Of a stretch of 64,000 nucleotides of DNA, positions 40,696-49,650 are shown in pieces; position 1 is the stretch's first letter; every line of letters starts with the position of its first letter. The stretch lies in the NCBI RefSeq assembly GCF_001855555.1, contig NZ_MKCT01000017.1:310001-374000 (forward strand). Direction: 5' to 3'. The notes under the pieces were generated by a model, which was given only the letters and a program-made list of their open reading frames with translations, did not search any database and was not told the DNA's origin. The DNA is from Chromobacterium sphagni. Lineage in GTDB: Bacteria; Pseudomonadota; Gammaproteobacteria; Burkholderiales; Chromobacteriaceae. The position numbers were made by a program, and so were the translations under genes.

Positions 40696-41958
40696 ATGCA
40701 GTCCTCCAAACACGCCACTCTCACCTGGTCCAACCTGCTGTTCCCGCTGGCCCTGGTGCTGTTCGAGTTCGCCGTCTACATCTGCAACGACATGGTTCAG
40801 CCGGCCATGCTGTCCGTCACCCGCGAATTCATGGTCGACGCCGCCTGGGCGCCGGCTTCGATGACCGCCTTTTTGGCCGGCGGCGCGCTGCTGGCCTGGC
40901 TGACCGGCCCGCTGTCCGACCGCATCGGCCGTCGCCCGGTGCTGCTGTTCGGCGTCGGCTATTTCGCCATTACCTGCCTGGCCACTTATCTGGTCAGCTC
41001 GATAGAAGCCTTTATCGCACTGCGCGTGCTGCAGGGCATCGGTCTGTGCTTCATCAACGCCGTCGGCTACGCATCGCTGCAGGAGTCGTTTGAAGAGAGC
41101 GCGGCGGTGCGCGTCACCGCGCTGATGGCTAATGTGGCGTTGATCGCGCCGCTGGTCGGCCCGCTGGCCGGCGCCGCGCTGCTAGAGCTGGCGCCGTGGC
41201 GCAGCGGCTTCCTGTTCATCGCCGGCCTGTCGCTGCTGTCCTTGCTGGGCCTGATGTGGAAGATGCCGGAAACCGTGGCGCCCAGCCATGAGAGGCTGCC
41301 CTTGTCCAATATGGGCCGCGATTACCTGAAGGTGTTCGGCCAGAGCCGCTTCGTGCTGTCGGCGCTGTGCATTCCGCTGTTGGCGCTGCCGCTGATGGGC
41401 TGGATCGCGCTGTCGCCGGTGCTTTTGGTGCGCGATCTGCACATGAGCGCCGTGGAATATGGCCTGATGCAGATCCCGGTGTTCGGCGGCCTGATCGCCG
41501 GCAACCTGGCGCTGGCGGTGGTGGCCGACCGCTGGCCGCTGGGCCGCTCGGCGCTGGTGGGCATGTGGCCGATCGTCGGCGGCTTGCTGCTGATGGCGGG
41601 CGGCATCATGTTGTCCGCCACGCCGCAGTACTGGATGGCGGCCGGCATGACTCTGATGGCCTTCGGCGAGGGCCTGGCCTTCGGCGTGCTGTACCGCTTC
41701 GCGCTCATGTCCAGCGACGCGGCCGGCCGCGGCACGATTTCCGCCAGCATGAGCATGCTGTCGATGGCGGGCTACGCGCTGGGCATCGAGCTGTTCCGCC
41801 AGGTCTACCAGGCGGCCGGTCTGGCCGGCTACGCCGTGGTGGCGCTGAGCTTCTCGCTGGCCTACGTGGTAGTGGCGCGCCGGATGGTCGGCATCGCCAT
41901 GGCCGAGCGGGCGGCGCCGGCGGTTGAAGAAGGCAAGCTCGCCAGCCAGGGCGCCTGA
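40696..41958 (+). CDS. mdfA: MdfA-type multidrug MFS efflux pump
   Basis: A 420-residue 12-helix antiporter (E. coli MdfA has 410). The membrane acidic residues essential in MdfA are kept in FEFAVYICND (Glu and Asp of helix 1), and motif A is GPLSDRIGRRPVLL. ITALMANVALIAPL-like and QGIGLCFINAVGYASLQESFEE stretches are also kept. It should expel lipophilic cations and chloramphenicol in exchange for protons. The start ATG is downstream of AAAGG. It ends at a clear terminator. Confidence 0.93.
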   Translation: MQSSKHATLTWSNLLFPLALVLFEFAVYICNDMVQPAMLSVTREFMVDAAWAPASMTAFLAGGALLAWLTGPLSDRIGRRPVLLFGVGYFAITCLATYLVSSIEAFIALRVLQGIGLCFINAVGYASLQESFEESAAVRVTALMANVALIAPLVGPLAGAALLELAPWRSGFLFIAGLSLLSLLGLMWKMPETVAPSHERLPLSNMGRDYLKVFGQSRFVLSALCIPLLALPLMGWIALSPVLLVRDLHMSAVEYGLMQIPVFGGLIAGNLALAVVADRWPLGRSALVGMWPIVGGLLLMAGGIMLSATPQYWMAAGMTLMAFGEGLAFGVLYRFALMSSDAAGRGTISASMSMLSMAGYALGIELFRQVYQAAGLAGYAVVALSFSLAYVVVARRMVGIAMAERAAPAVEEGKLASQGA

Positions 41959-41979
41959 GTTTCGCGGAATCCGCTGTCG

Positions 41980-42016
41980 CAAGCCCGGAAGCCCCATGCT
42001 CCGGGCTTGCGCTTTT
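41980..42016 (+). terminator. Terminator of mdfA
   Basis: A 10-bp stem (CAAGCCCGGA/TCCGGGCTTG) with a 10-base loop, then CGCTTTT. Confidence 0.8.
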
Positions 42017-42114
42017 GTGCGGGGCAATATTTGGGCGCGCAAGCCTGATGACCGCTCGCCCGTTCTGTCTCTATAATCGATCGCTTGAGATTGCCAATCC
42101 AGGGAATGATCCGA

Positions 42115-44172
42115 ATGACCAAACGCAAGATTCTGGTGACCAGCGCACTGCCTTACGCCAATGGCGCGATTCACCTCGGCCATATGCTGGAACAGATCCA
42201 GACCGACATCTGGGTGCGCTTCCAGAAGATGCGCGGCCATGAGTGCTATTACGTCTGCGCCGACGACACCCATGGCGCTCCGATCATGCTGGCTGCCGAA
42301 AAGCGCGGCATTTCGCCGGAACAGCTGGTGGACGAGGTGCGCACGCTGCATGTCGCCGATTCGCAGGGCTTCCTGATTGGGCACGACAATTACTACAGCA
42401 CCAACAGTCCGGAAAACAAGGAACTGGCGAGCCAGGTGTACAAGGCGCTGCGCGCCGACGACAAGATCGCCGTGCGCACCATCGAGCAGCTTTACGATCC
42501 GGAAAAGCAGATGTTCCTGCCGGACCGCTTCGTCAAGGGCGAGTGCCCGAAGTGTTCCGCCAAGGATCAGTACGGCGACAACTGCGAAGTCTGCGGCGCC
42601 ACCTACAACCCGACCGAGCTCAAGAACCCGTACTCGGCGGTGTCCGGCGCCAAGCCGGTGCTGAAAACCTCCGAGCACTACTTCTTCCGTCTGGGCGAGT
42701 GCGCCGATTTCCTGAAGCAGTGGACCAGCGGCAGCAGCGCACGCGCCGATGGCGCGATCCAGCCGCATCTGCAGCCGGAATCGCTGAACAAGATGAACGA
42801 GTGGATCGAGGGCGGCCTGCAGGACTGGGACATCAGCCGCGACGCGCCTTACTTCGGCTTCGAGATTCCCGACGCGCCGGGCAAGTATTTCTATGTGTGG
42901 CTGGACGCGCCGATCGGCTATATGGCCAGCTTCAAGAACCTGTGCGACCGCACTGGCCTGAACTTCGACGAGTGGTTCGGCAAGGATTCCCACACCGAGA
43001 TGTACCACTTCATCGGCAAGGATATCCTGTATTTCCACGCGCTGTTCTGGCCGGCGATGCTGAACTATTCCGGCCTGCGCGCGCCGACCGGCGTGTTCGC
43101 CCACGGCTTCCTGACCGTGGACGGCCAGAAGATGTCCAAGTCGCGCGGCACCTTCATCCAGGCCAAGAGCTATCTGGACTGCGGCCTGAATCCCGAGTGG
43201 ATGCGCTACTACATCGCCGCCAAGCTCAACGGCCGCATCGAGGACATCGACCTCAACCTGAACGACTTCGTGGCGCGGGTGAACTCCGACCTGGTGGGCA
43301 AGTTCGTCAACATCGCCAGCCGCTCCGCCGGCTTCATCGCCAAGCGCTTCGACGGCCAGCTGGCCGGCAGCGTGTCCGACATGGAGATCCTGGCCCGGCT
43401 GCAGGCGGCCGCCGACGAGCTGGCGGCGGCGTTCGAGGCGCGCGAGTACGCCAAGGCGCTGCGCGACATCATGGCGCTGGCCGACGTGGTCAACGCCTAT
43501 GTCGACGCCAACAAGCCGTGGGAGCTGGCCAAGCTCGAGGGGCGGGACGCGCGGCTGCAGGAAGTCTGCACCGTGCTGATCAACGCTTTCCGCCTGCTGA
43601 CCATCTACCTGAAGCCGGTGCTGCCCAAGCTGGCCGAAGGCGTCGAGTCCTTCCTCGACGTAGCGCCGCTCTGCTGGGGCGATGCGCAGGCCTTGTTGCT
43701 TGGCAAGAAGATCAACGCCTACCAGCACCTGATGCAGCGCGTGGACCCGGCATCGATAGACAAACTGATAGAAGCGAACAAAGAGAACATGCAAGCTACC
43801 CAAGACGCCCCGGCTGCGGCCCACGAGCCGCTGGCCGAAACCATCAAGATCGACGACTTCGCCAAGGTGGACCTGCGCGTAGGCAAGGTGCTGGAGTGCA
43901 ACTTCGTCGAAGGCTCGGACAAGCTGCTGCAGTTCACCGTCGACCTGGGCTTTGAAAAGCGCAATATTTTCTCCGGCATTCGCAAGGCCTATCAGGAGCC
44001 GGAAAAACTGGTTGGCCGCCATGTGATCGTGGTGGCCAACCTGGCCGAGCGCAAGATGCGTTTCGGCGTATCGCAGGGCATGATAGTCTGCGCTTCCGGC
44101 ACCGATGACGGCGAAGGCCTGTACTTGCTGGACGTGGATGCCGGCGTCAAAGCGGGCATGCGCATTGGTTGA
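42115..44172 (+). CDS. metG: Methionyl-tRNA synthetase
   Basis: A 685-residue class Ia synthetase that charges tRNA-Met. The HIGH motif is HLGH ([11 protein letters not shown]) and the KMSKS loop is [10 protein letters not shown] zinc knuckle with four cysteines ([14 protein letters not shown]) is present. A C-terminal Trbp111-type tRNA-binding domain (about residues 575-685, [18 protein letters not shown]) gives the long dimeric form. AGGGAA precedes the start. A TATAAT (42072-42077) marks a likely promoter. Confidence 0.97.
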   Translation: MTKRKILVTSALPYANGAIHLGHMLEQIQTDIWVRFQKMRGHECYYVCADDTHGAPIMLAAEKRGISPEQLVDEVRTLHVADSQGFLIGHDNYYSTNSPENKELASQVYKALRADDKIAVRTIEQLYDPEKQMFLPDRFVKGECPKCSAKDQYGDNCEVCGATYNPTELKNPYSAVSGAKPVLKTSEHYFFRLGECADFLKQWTSGSSARADGAIQPHLQPESLNKMNEWIEGGLQDWDISRDAPYFGFEIPDAPGKYFYVWLDAPIGYMASFKNLCDRTGLNFDEWFGKDSHTEMYHFIGKDILYFHALFWPAMLNYSGLRAPTGVFAHGFLTVDGQKMSKSRGTFIQAKSYLDCGLNPEWMRYYIAAKLNGRIEDIDLNLNDFVARVNSDLVGKFVNIASRSAGFIAKRFDGQLAGSVSDMEILARLQAAADELAAAFEAREYAKALRDIMALADVVNAYVDANKPWELAKLEGRDARLQEVCTVLINAFRLLTIYLKPVLPKLAEGVESFLDVAPLCWGDAQALLLGKKINAYQHLMQRVDPASIDKLIEANKENMQATQDAPAAAHEPLAETIKIDDFAKVDLRVGKVLECNFVEGSDKLLQFTVDLGFEKRNIFSGIRKAYQEPEKLVGRHVIVVANLAERKMRFGVSQGMIVCASGTDDGEGLYLLDVDAGVKAGMRIG

Positions 44173-44256
44173 TGTATTTCGTACCGTTAGGTCTTGATCT
44201 GGATCATGGCAAATAAGTAGTATTACCAAGTAGTTTAATGAGACTTGGTTATCGTG

Positions 44257-44288
44257 ACCCCGGCTACCATATTGGTAACTGGGGTTTT
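44257..44288 (+). terminator. Terminator of metG
   Basis: A two-part stem (ACCCC/GGGGT and TACCA/TGGTA, separated by a 3x3 internal loop) followed by TTTT. Confidence 0.65.
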
Positions 44289-44470
44289 ACTTTACCGCGC
44301 AGGCGCCAGGCGCCTGCCACGCATCCGTCACGGCCTTGTCATCCTGGCTTGCTACAGTTTGGGCAGGCGACTGAGAGGCATCGCTTGCGGCGGAACTTTT
44401 TTTCAGGCATAACGACTAATATCAGATATGTGTATGTTTTTTAGTGAAAAAAATAAAAAGGACGTGAATT

Positions 44471-44656
44471 ATGAAAATCTCGCAATTGAAACCAGGCTAC
44501 AAAGTTTTCGAGCATAAGGACAGCGGTAGCGTGGTCCACTACGAAGTGGTCAGCATCCGACAGGTTGGCAAGATGTTTGAAGTGACTTTCCGATCGGCGC
44601 TGGGACTGGCAAGCGCCATGTATCCCGCCAATGGATTCATCCAGGCTGCGGCCTGA
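44471..44656 (+). CDS. Small hypothetical protein (61 aa)
   Basis: A basic, soluble 61-residue protein beginning MKISQLKPGYKVF, predicted to be all-beta (alternating hydrophobic strands such as VVHYEVVSIRQVGKMFEVTF). AAAGGACG precedes the start and a strong terminator follows, so it looks like a real monocistronic gene. I do not recognise a family. Confidence 0.75.
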   Translation: MKISQLKPGYKVFEHKDSGSVVHYEVVSIRQVGKMFEVTFRSALGLASAMYPANGFIQAAA

Positions 44657-44703
44657 TTCCAATCCCGAATATTACGGCGGCGCTTGTGCCGTGCGCCAAG
44701 TCA

Positions 44704-44732
44704 AAGCCCCGCGATGCGGGGCTTCGCTTTTT
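44704..44732 (+). terminator. Terminator of the 61-aa gene
   Basis: A 9-bp stem (AAGCCCCGC/GCGGGGCTT) with loop GAT, followed by CGCTTTTT. Confidence 0.9.
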
Positions 44733-44875
44733 CCTCTGCCGCCAGCTCGTCCGATCCGCCTTCGGGTCGAGCTGGGAGGCGCGTGCAGCGGTGGCTTGGC
44801 TGGGGCGTGCTGGATGCTGATGTTGACAATGGCATGGAAAGTCAGCAGGTTGACTATTTTTTCAGAGCTTTCTCC

Positions 44876-45514
44876 ATGTCCAGACGCGTCCAATTGCTGC
44901 TTGAGTTGCTGATCAATTTCCTGCTGCCTTGGTTGTGCTACCGATGGGCGCAGCCTCACCGGGGAGAGATGGCGGGCTTGTTGTTGTCTTCCGCGCCTCC
45001 CATGGCATGGAGCGTTTGGGAGCTGTGGCATCGTCGGCGCGTCGATGTCATGAGCATGATGGTCTTGCTGGGTATTGTTTTGTCGCTGCTGGCGATGGTG
45101 TTGGGCGGAGGGGAACGGGTGCTACTGTTGCGCGAATCGCTGCTGTCCGGGTTGTTCGGCGTAGCCTTCCTGTTGTCCATGCTGCTGCCCAGACCGTTGG
45201 TGTTCTATCTGGCCCGGACGGCGCTTGAGCGGCAGCGGGAAGATGGGGGTGGGCATTGCGAGCAGCTGTGGTCGCAATCGCCTTTCCGGCGCGGTATGCG
45301 GAATATGACCGCGGTGTGGGGTTGTGGCCTGGTGCTGGAGATGCTGTTGCGTTGCTATCTGGCCTGGCACTGGCCGGTGGAGCGCTCCTTGCTGCTGCTG
45401 CCCTGGATCAGTTATGGCGCGATGGGCCTGCTATGCGCCGCCACCTGGTTGTTGAGGCGGCGGTTGGCTAGGGAGCCGTCGCCTGGGCAAGAGGTGGCCG
45501 GGGCGGGGGCTTGA
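44876..45514 (+). CDS. VC0807-like integral membrane protein
   Basis: A 212-residue protein with about five to six hydrophobic segments. The N-terminal LLLELLINFLLPWLCY, then WELWHRRRVDVMSM, and a repeat-like second half match the VC0807 family of unknown function. An upstream in-frame ATG (44834) gives a longer polar start; I prefer 44876 because hydrophobic sequence begins at once. No function can be assigned. Confidence 0.72.
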   Translation: MSRRVQLLLELLINFLLPWLCYRWAQPHRGEMAGLLLSSAPPMAWSVWELWHRRRVDVMSMMVLLGIVLSLLAMVLGGGERVLLLRESLLSGLFGVAFLLSMLLPRPLVFYLARTALERQREDGGGHCEQLWSQSPFRRGMRNMTAVWGCGLVLEMLLRCYLAWHWPVERSLLLLPWISYGAMGLLCAATWLLRRRLAREPSPGQEVAGAGA

Positions 45515-45579
45515 AGTGGTGTTGGATTGGCATTGAATATTGAATCCGGGTACAATCTGGATTCTCCTGAGCGCAATGC

Positions 45580-45606
45580 AAAAAAATGGGCCGCACAAGG
45601 CGGCCC
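45580..45606 (-). terminator. Intrinsic terminator with no assigned gene
   Basis: A 7-bp all-GC stem (GGGCCGC/GCGGCCC) with a 5-base loop, then ATTTTTTT on the minus strand. It implies a leftward transcript from the region to its right. Confidence 0.75.
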
Positions 45607-45785
45607 GAAGTTCCGTGATGAACACTTAGGAGAACAGGTATTGCCGTAATCTGTCTGCGCTGGCAGTCGCCTACAGGCAGCAACACCCGTCAAAATGCAC
45701 AAGGCCGGTTCCGCGTCCGGAAGCGGTTGGCAGACCACATTCCGGTTGCGTGACACCGCTGCTTTCGCTTCGGTGCCGACCACGT
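45580..45785 (-). ncRNA. Candidate structured non-coding RNA
   Basis: A gene-free stretch that folds as a minus-strand RNA. The 5' hairpin GGCACCG/CGGTGTC (45752-45777) encloses a GCGAAAGC tetraloop stem. A second hairpin is CCGGAA-GTGG/CCGC-TTCCGG (45717-45745). The 3' end is an intrinsic terminator with GGGCCGC/GCGGCCC (45588-45606) followed by T7. In the first two stems one pair is G-U on the minus strand but A-C on the plus strand, which favours minus-strand transcription. There is no good reading frame. I could not fit it to tmRNA, RNase P, SRP or E. coli 6S RNA. A plus-strand promoter-like TTGGCA-N18-TACAAT (45527-45556) complicates the picture. Confidence 0.4.
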
Positions 45786-45894
45786 TGTTAATGTAGCGGT
45801 CTTTTGTTGATGGCTTATGTTTTTGCCGCCGGCATCTGTTAAAGAGTATGAACAGTGGCTTGCGCTGGATTTGAAAATAGTTTCAGCTGAAAGC

Positions 45895-45923
45895 TTGACG
45901 TCAGCCCTCTTGAGGGATATAGT
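45895..45923 (+). promoter_or_regulatory. Sigma-70 promoter of tRNA-fMet
   Basis: TTGACG, a 17-base spacer and TATAGT. Transcription would begin about 35 bases before the tRNA. Confidence 0.8.
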
Positions 45924-45965
45924 TCGCTCCTCTGCACGAAACACAGCGCAGACACAGAATTCAGA

Positions 45966-46042
<77 letters not shown>

Positions 46043-46058
46043 AATAAAGCAAGCACTT

Positions 46059-46086
46059 AGGCCAACTTTTCGAAGTTGGCCTTTTT
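46059..46086 (+). terminator. Terminator of tRNA-fMet
   Basis: A 10-bp stem (AGGCCAACTT/AAGTTGGCCT) with loop TTCG, followed by TTTT. Confidence 0.9.
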
Positions 46087-46222
46087 GCTTTTCCAGACCG
46101 TGTAACCGCTGTGTAAGCGGATTCGATCCGTCTCGGTCGCTGTGAATCAACGCGGTCAGCAGGCGGTTCCTGCTGGATGCGATGCCAAGCATCCCCTTCC
46201 TCAAGCTACCTGTTGTTCTCTA

Positions 46223-47104
46223 TTACCAGCCGAACAGTTTGCTGAACCAGTTCTCCACTCTACTGGCGATCGTGGTCCAGGTTTCGCGCAAGATCGTCTT
46301 GGCGGCTTCTTTGATCGTATCCCACAGCCCATCTATGGATTCCCGCTGCATGGCAGGCGTCACGTACTCGGCGCGGGTCTCTCGCGTGACGCTCCACTTT
46401 TTTTCTTTGGGCAGCCTATGGATGATTTGCTCGATCAGGATCTGCAGGCCGTAGCCTTCCATGGCGGAAGTGATGAAGATCTGGGTTAATGGCACGTTGA
46501 ACAGCTGGCTGATCTGCATCTGCTTGCGGCTGATGTTGGTCAGCTGTTGCGGACCAGGCATGCTGTGGATGAAGTCCCATTCCCGGCACGGCTCGATCTT
46601 GTCTACCTGATTCACCACGAATGGCAATGGAATATCGTGCTCGATCAGATAGGGCAGGATCAGGCGCTGATAGCACTGCTCGTCCACGCTTAGGGCGCGA
46701 TCATCCGCTTTGATCAGCCACAGCACCAGATCCAGTTCCGGCAGCATCTCTTGATACTGCTTGGCGTAAGTGGCTTCCTTATCCTGGCGTTCACCGACGC
46801 CGGGTAGATCAATCAGCGAGATGCCTTTGCCGTTCTGGTAGGCCAGGGTGTATTCGGACGCGCCGACGGTGCAAGGCGCGACGTCATCGACTTCGGCGAC
46901 TTCTTGCCCGAACAGGGCATTGCACAGGCTGGACTTGCCGGCGCCGCTTTTGCCCATCAAGCCGACTGCGGCTTCGTAATTCACCAGCTCTTCGATGCGG
47001 TCACGCAGTTTGTTCAGCTGTTCGTCGCTGAATGCACTGGCATGGGACTGGAAGGGCTGTTGCAGCCATTGCGCGAGTTCTTGCCGTGAGGCAGGTGGTC
47101 TCAT
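46223..47104 (-). CDS. YfjP/YeeP-type GTPase
   Basis: A 293-residue Era-like GTPase. The G1 loop is GLMGKSGAGKSSL, G3 is IDLPGVGE and G4 is VNQVDK. A C-terminal helical part (about 230-293) contains amphipathic stretches (IKEAAKTILRETWTTIASRV). Relatives YfjP, YeeP and YkfA lie in E. coli CP4-type cryptic prophages, so this is an island-type gene. The start ATG follows GGAGAAAG. It stands next to an IS remnant and downstream of a tRNA, but no integrase is present. Function is unknown. Confidence 0.85.
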   Translation of the reverse strand: MRPPASRQELAQWLQQPFQSHASAFSDEQLNKLRDRIEELVNYEAAVGLMGKSGAGKSSLCNALFGQEVAEVDDVAPCTVGASEYTLAYQNGKGISLIDLPGVGERQDKEATYAKQYQEMLPELDLVLWLIKADDRALSVDEQCYQRLILPYLIEHDIPLPFVVNQVDKIEPCREWDFIHSMPGPQQLTNISRKQMQISQLFNVPLTQIFITSAMEGYGLQILIEQIIHRLPKEKKWSVTRETRAEYVTPAMQRESIDGLWDTIKEAAKTILRETWTTIASRVENWFSKLFGW

Positions 47105-47126
47105 GATGCTTTCTCCAAGAAATAGC

Positions 47127-47158
47127 ACGCCCATCCTCGGTGCGCTGAGGATGGGTGT
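47127..47158. other. 12-bp inverted repeat upstream of the GTPase gene
   Basis: ACGCCCATCCTC pairs with GAGGATGGGTGT around an 8-base loop, with one G-T pair on the plus strand. It lies between the GTPase start and the truncated hypothetical gene. It could be a terminator for the latter or an operator. Confidence 0.5.
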
Positions 47159-47245
47159 TATGCCGTCAATAAGGGGTCAATAAGATTGGCTGCGCGGCTT
47201 GGACAGACCGTCAGGTCAGATGCCAACCGGGCCGCTAGATAGGCT

Positions 47246-47690
47246 TCAGCCGGTCAGCTGCGCCTTATTGCAGGTCTTCTTTGCGAATGGCGAGATCACG
47301 CCGCGATCCCCCTTCTTGTAAAACCATTTCTGCGCCACGCTCCAGGGGATTTCCATATTGCGGCTGTCGTAAAACTTCATATCGCGCATGAAAACCAAGT
47401 TGGCGGCGGCCTTCAGGTTCGTGATCTGCTGCAAGCCTTCCTCGAATCCATCGGCATGGGTGCCATTGGCAATCCAGGTGGCGTGGTGGAAGGCGCAACC
47501 ACCTTGCGACGCAGTCGTGCCGCCATTCTTCATCCGCTTAAAGTCGCGCTCGGCATCGGCGTAGGCTTTTTCTTCCAGCTTGGATGGATCTCGGGAATTG
47601 CCTACGCAGAACGCAGCGCCGCCCGCGCTGCCTTCTTTTAAACCGTTTAAGGCGCATTGGTAGGCTTCGCGATACTCGGCGGAGTTTGGT
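47246..47690 (-). pseudogene. Hypothetical gene, 5' end removed at the IS junction
   Basis: The frame reads from the IS boundary (near 47690) to a TGA at 47246, about 148 codons, without a credible start of its own. A short ATG frame begins inside it at 47533. It contains EYREAYQCALNGLKEG, several cysteines and WSVAQKWFYKKGDRG. Codon bias is native-like but softer than in core genes. The N-terminus, probably with a signal peptide given the cysteines, has been lost (inference). No family recognised. Confidence 0.6.
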
Positions 47691-48693
47691 CTGTCCCGAT
47701 CCCCGTGGACACTAACTTAAGGTGGATAATCCCCACCAAGGAGCAGTGTTCATGATCAAGACCAGACGTACTTTCCCGGAGGCCCTCAAGCGCGAAGCGG
47801 TTGAGCAGGTACTTGCCGGCACCCCGTTACGGCATGTTGCCCAAGCCTTCGACATTACCGAGTCGCTGCTGGGCAAGTGGAAGCGTCAGCTCCAAGACGC
47901 CGGACCCGATGCCTTCCCCGGCCGAGGCAAACAGACCGGTGAAGCCGCCGAGCTCAAGCGACTGCGGGATGAGCTGGCCCGCGTTACCATGGAGCGCGAT
48001 GTCCTAAAAAAGGCGCTCGCCATCTTCTCGCAACCCACGAAGTGAAATTCCGCGCGATTCAGGCTCTGTCAGGCCGCTACCCGGTAGCCCCGATGTGCCA
48101 ACTGTTTCGTGTGTCCCGCAGTGGCTACTATGCTTGGCTACACCGCCCACCTTCGGCGCGAGAGATGGCGAACCGACAACTACTACGTGAAATCCGGCTG
48201 GTGCATGCCGAGGTCAAGGGTATTTATGGCCATCGGCGTATTCATGCCGAACTTCTTGCACAGGGCTTCGCCTGCGGGCGGCATCGCATCGCGGACTTGA
48301 TGCGGCGAAACGGTATCAGGGTTAGAACTCGTAAACGTTGGCGATCCGTCAGTGGTGGTCCACACCTTCTACCCGTGGCGCCCAATCTGCTGCAGCGACA
48401 ATTTGCTGCTGGTGGCGACATCAATCAGCGTTGGGTGTCGGATATGACCTATATCCGGACCAGTGAGGGGTGGCTGTACCTGGCGGTGGTACTCGACTTG
48501 TACTCCCGGGCGATAGTGGGCTGGGCCATGCATCACCGAATGCAGCAAGAACTGGTGCATGCTGCCCTGACGATGGCGGTGGCGCGTCGCAAGCCTTCAG
48601 GAGAGGTGATTCTGCATTCGGACCGTGGGAGTCAGTACTGTGCCTTTGACTACCAGGCTTTGCTGAAGTGGACTGTCTCGGGAACCGTAGACA
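47690..48693 (+). mobile_element. Decayed IS3-family insertion sequence
   Basis: The left end starts near 47692 with TGTCCCGATCCCCGTGGACA. The element carries orfA and an overlapping orfB. A sequence ending TCTCGGGAACCGTAGACA (48676-48693) resembles the inverted complement of the left end and may be the right end. If so, about 300 bases including the transposase glutamate were deleted between them. No matching 3-bp target duplication flanks these ends (GTC versus AAT). The right boundary is uncertain. Confidence 0.7.
47752..48045 (+). CDS. IS3-family transposase OrfA
   Basis: A 97-residue helix-turn-helix protein (RRTFPEALKREAVEQVLAG, then a leucine-zipper-like tail LKRLRDELARVTMERDVLKKAL). 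AAGGAG precedes the start. The slippery heptamer A-AAA-AAG (48006-48012) lies in the correct frame near its end. A -1 slip there enters the orfB frame with no stop, giving the OrfAB fusion typical of this family. Confidence 0.92.
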   Translation: MIKTRRTFPEALKREAVEQVLAGTPLRHVAQAFDITESLLGKWKRQLQDAGPDAFPGRGKQTGEAAELKRLRDELARVTMERDVLKKALAIFSQPTK

Positions 48694-48962
48694 AATTCCC
48701 GCCTGACGCCGAAGCCCGTTCAAAGGCCTCGGGACTGATGCCCGTTCTGCTGACGCTGGCTGCGCCGGCCTGGGCGTGGTCATGCGCCTTGGGTGGTGGA
48801 CAGTTGGCGCAATCTGACGCCGGGCAGCGTTTTTTGCGGCAGCTTTTTCAACTGGAGAGCGGCGCACCAAGAGTTTTGCCGGCTGCTACGCGGCATTTCC
48901 TGCTGTTCGGTTTTCGGCGTAAGCCCTTGGATTCTGGAGCCGGGCGACGGCCGGGGGCCTAA
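48042..48962 (+). pseudogene. Truncated IS3-family transposase OrfB
   Basis: The rve/integrase core is recognisable: HRRIHAEL region, WVSDMTYI (first Asp) and ILHSDRGSQY (second Asp). After YQALLK (near 48666) the sequence leaves the family, so the essential Glu of the DDE triad is missing. The frame runs on through about 97 unrelated codons to 48962. It cannot be an active transposase. Confidence 0.88.
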
Positions 48963-49079
48963 GCAGCCAGTTGCGCGACGAGGCGCAGCGGCAGGCATTC
49001 CGAATGCAGGGTTATTCGCAATCTCATGCCGCCATTCTGCATGCCGGAGACGTGCTGCGAGATGTGCGGGAGATCCTGG
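48694..49079. other. Unassigned stretch right of the IS remnant
   Basis: No convincing gene. Short plus-strand pieces with coding-like composition appear, for example a frame containing LRDEAQRQAFRMQGYSQSHA near 48980-49040, broken upstream by a TAA. It may be debris of the gene interrupted by the element or of a second one. Confidence 0.4.
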
Positions 49080-49592
49080 CTAGCTATGTGTCGCCTGCTG
49101 CTGGCCGGGATGATTCCGGGCGAAAGCTGTCAATGCGGCGCCGCTGATGCGGTAATACACTTTGTCCTCCACCACGCTGGCGCCGATGTGGCGATAAAAC
49201 GCCAACGCTGCCGCATTGCCGCGCTCGGCGGTCCAGTCCAGCCGTTGGCAGCCATGCTCCAGCGCCAGCCGGGCCAGCGCCTGCAGCAAGGTTTTGCCTG
49301 CGCCGCTGCCGCGGGCCTCTTCGCAGGTGAACAGGTCTTTCATGAACAGTTGGCCGCTGTACTCCGGCGCCGGATAGAGCAGGGAGAAGGTGGCCAGGCC
49401 CAGCGTCAGTCCGTCTCGCTCCGCCAGCATGGTCTGCACGCCGCAATGCGGCTGGAACAGGTTGGCGGCGACATAGCGGGCCGACGCGTCGAGCTTGGCC
49501 CGTTCCGCGCCGAAGTAATGCTTGTCCATTTGATAGAACAGCTCGGCGAGGGCATCGCTGTCGGCGGGAGCGGCCAGGCGGGTGGTGATCAT
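49080..49592 (-). CDS. GNAT family N-acetyltransferase
   Basis: A 170-residue acetyltransferase with the acetyl-CoA loop CEEARGSGAGKTLLQAL and the late motif ERGNAAALAFYRHIGA. It is distinct from the GNAT at 21.2 kb and resembles diamine/aminoglycoside-type acetyltransferases in layout. Substrate unknown. It marks the return to ordinary chromosome after the IS region. Confidence 0.88.
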   Translation of the reverse strand: MITTRLAAPADSDALAELFYQMDKHYFGAERAKLDASARYVAANLFQPHCGVQTMLAERDGLTLGLATFSLLYPAPEYSGQLFMKDLFTCEEARGSGAGKTLLQALARLALEHGCQRLDWTAERGNAAALAFYRHIGASVVEDKVYYRISGAALTAFARNHPGQQQATHS

Positions 49593-49650
49593 GGTGCCAT
49601 CCTGTGGGACGAAGCTGTTGATGCCAATGCTATCGGACCAGACCGGCCGC

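Noticed and set aside
41182-44229. A 1015-codon minus-strand open frame
   Set aside because: It is opposite mdfA and metG, which have intact motifs. In GC-rich DNA antisense frames stay open; its composition (His, Gln, Arg and Ala rich) is typical of a shadow.
46043-49090. Integrated genomic island using tRNA-fMet as attachment site
   Set aside because: No integrase and no repeat of the tRNA 3' end downstream could be found; only a GTPase, a cut gene and an IS remnant are present.
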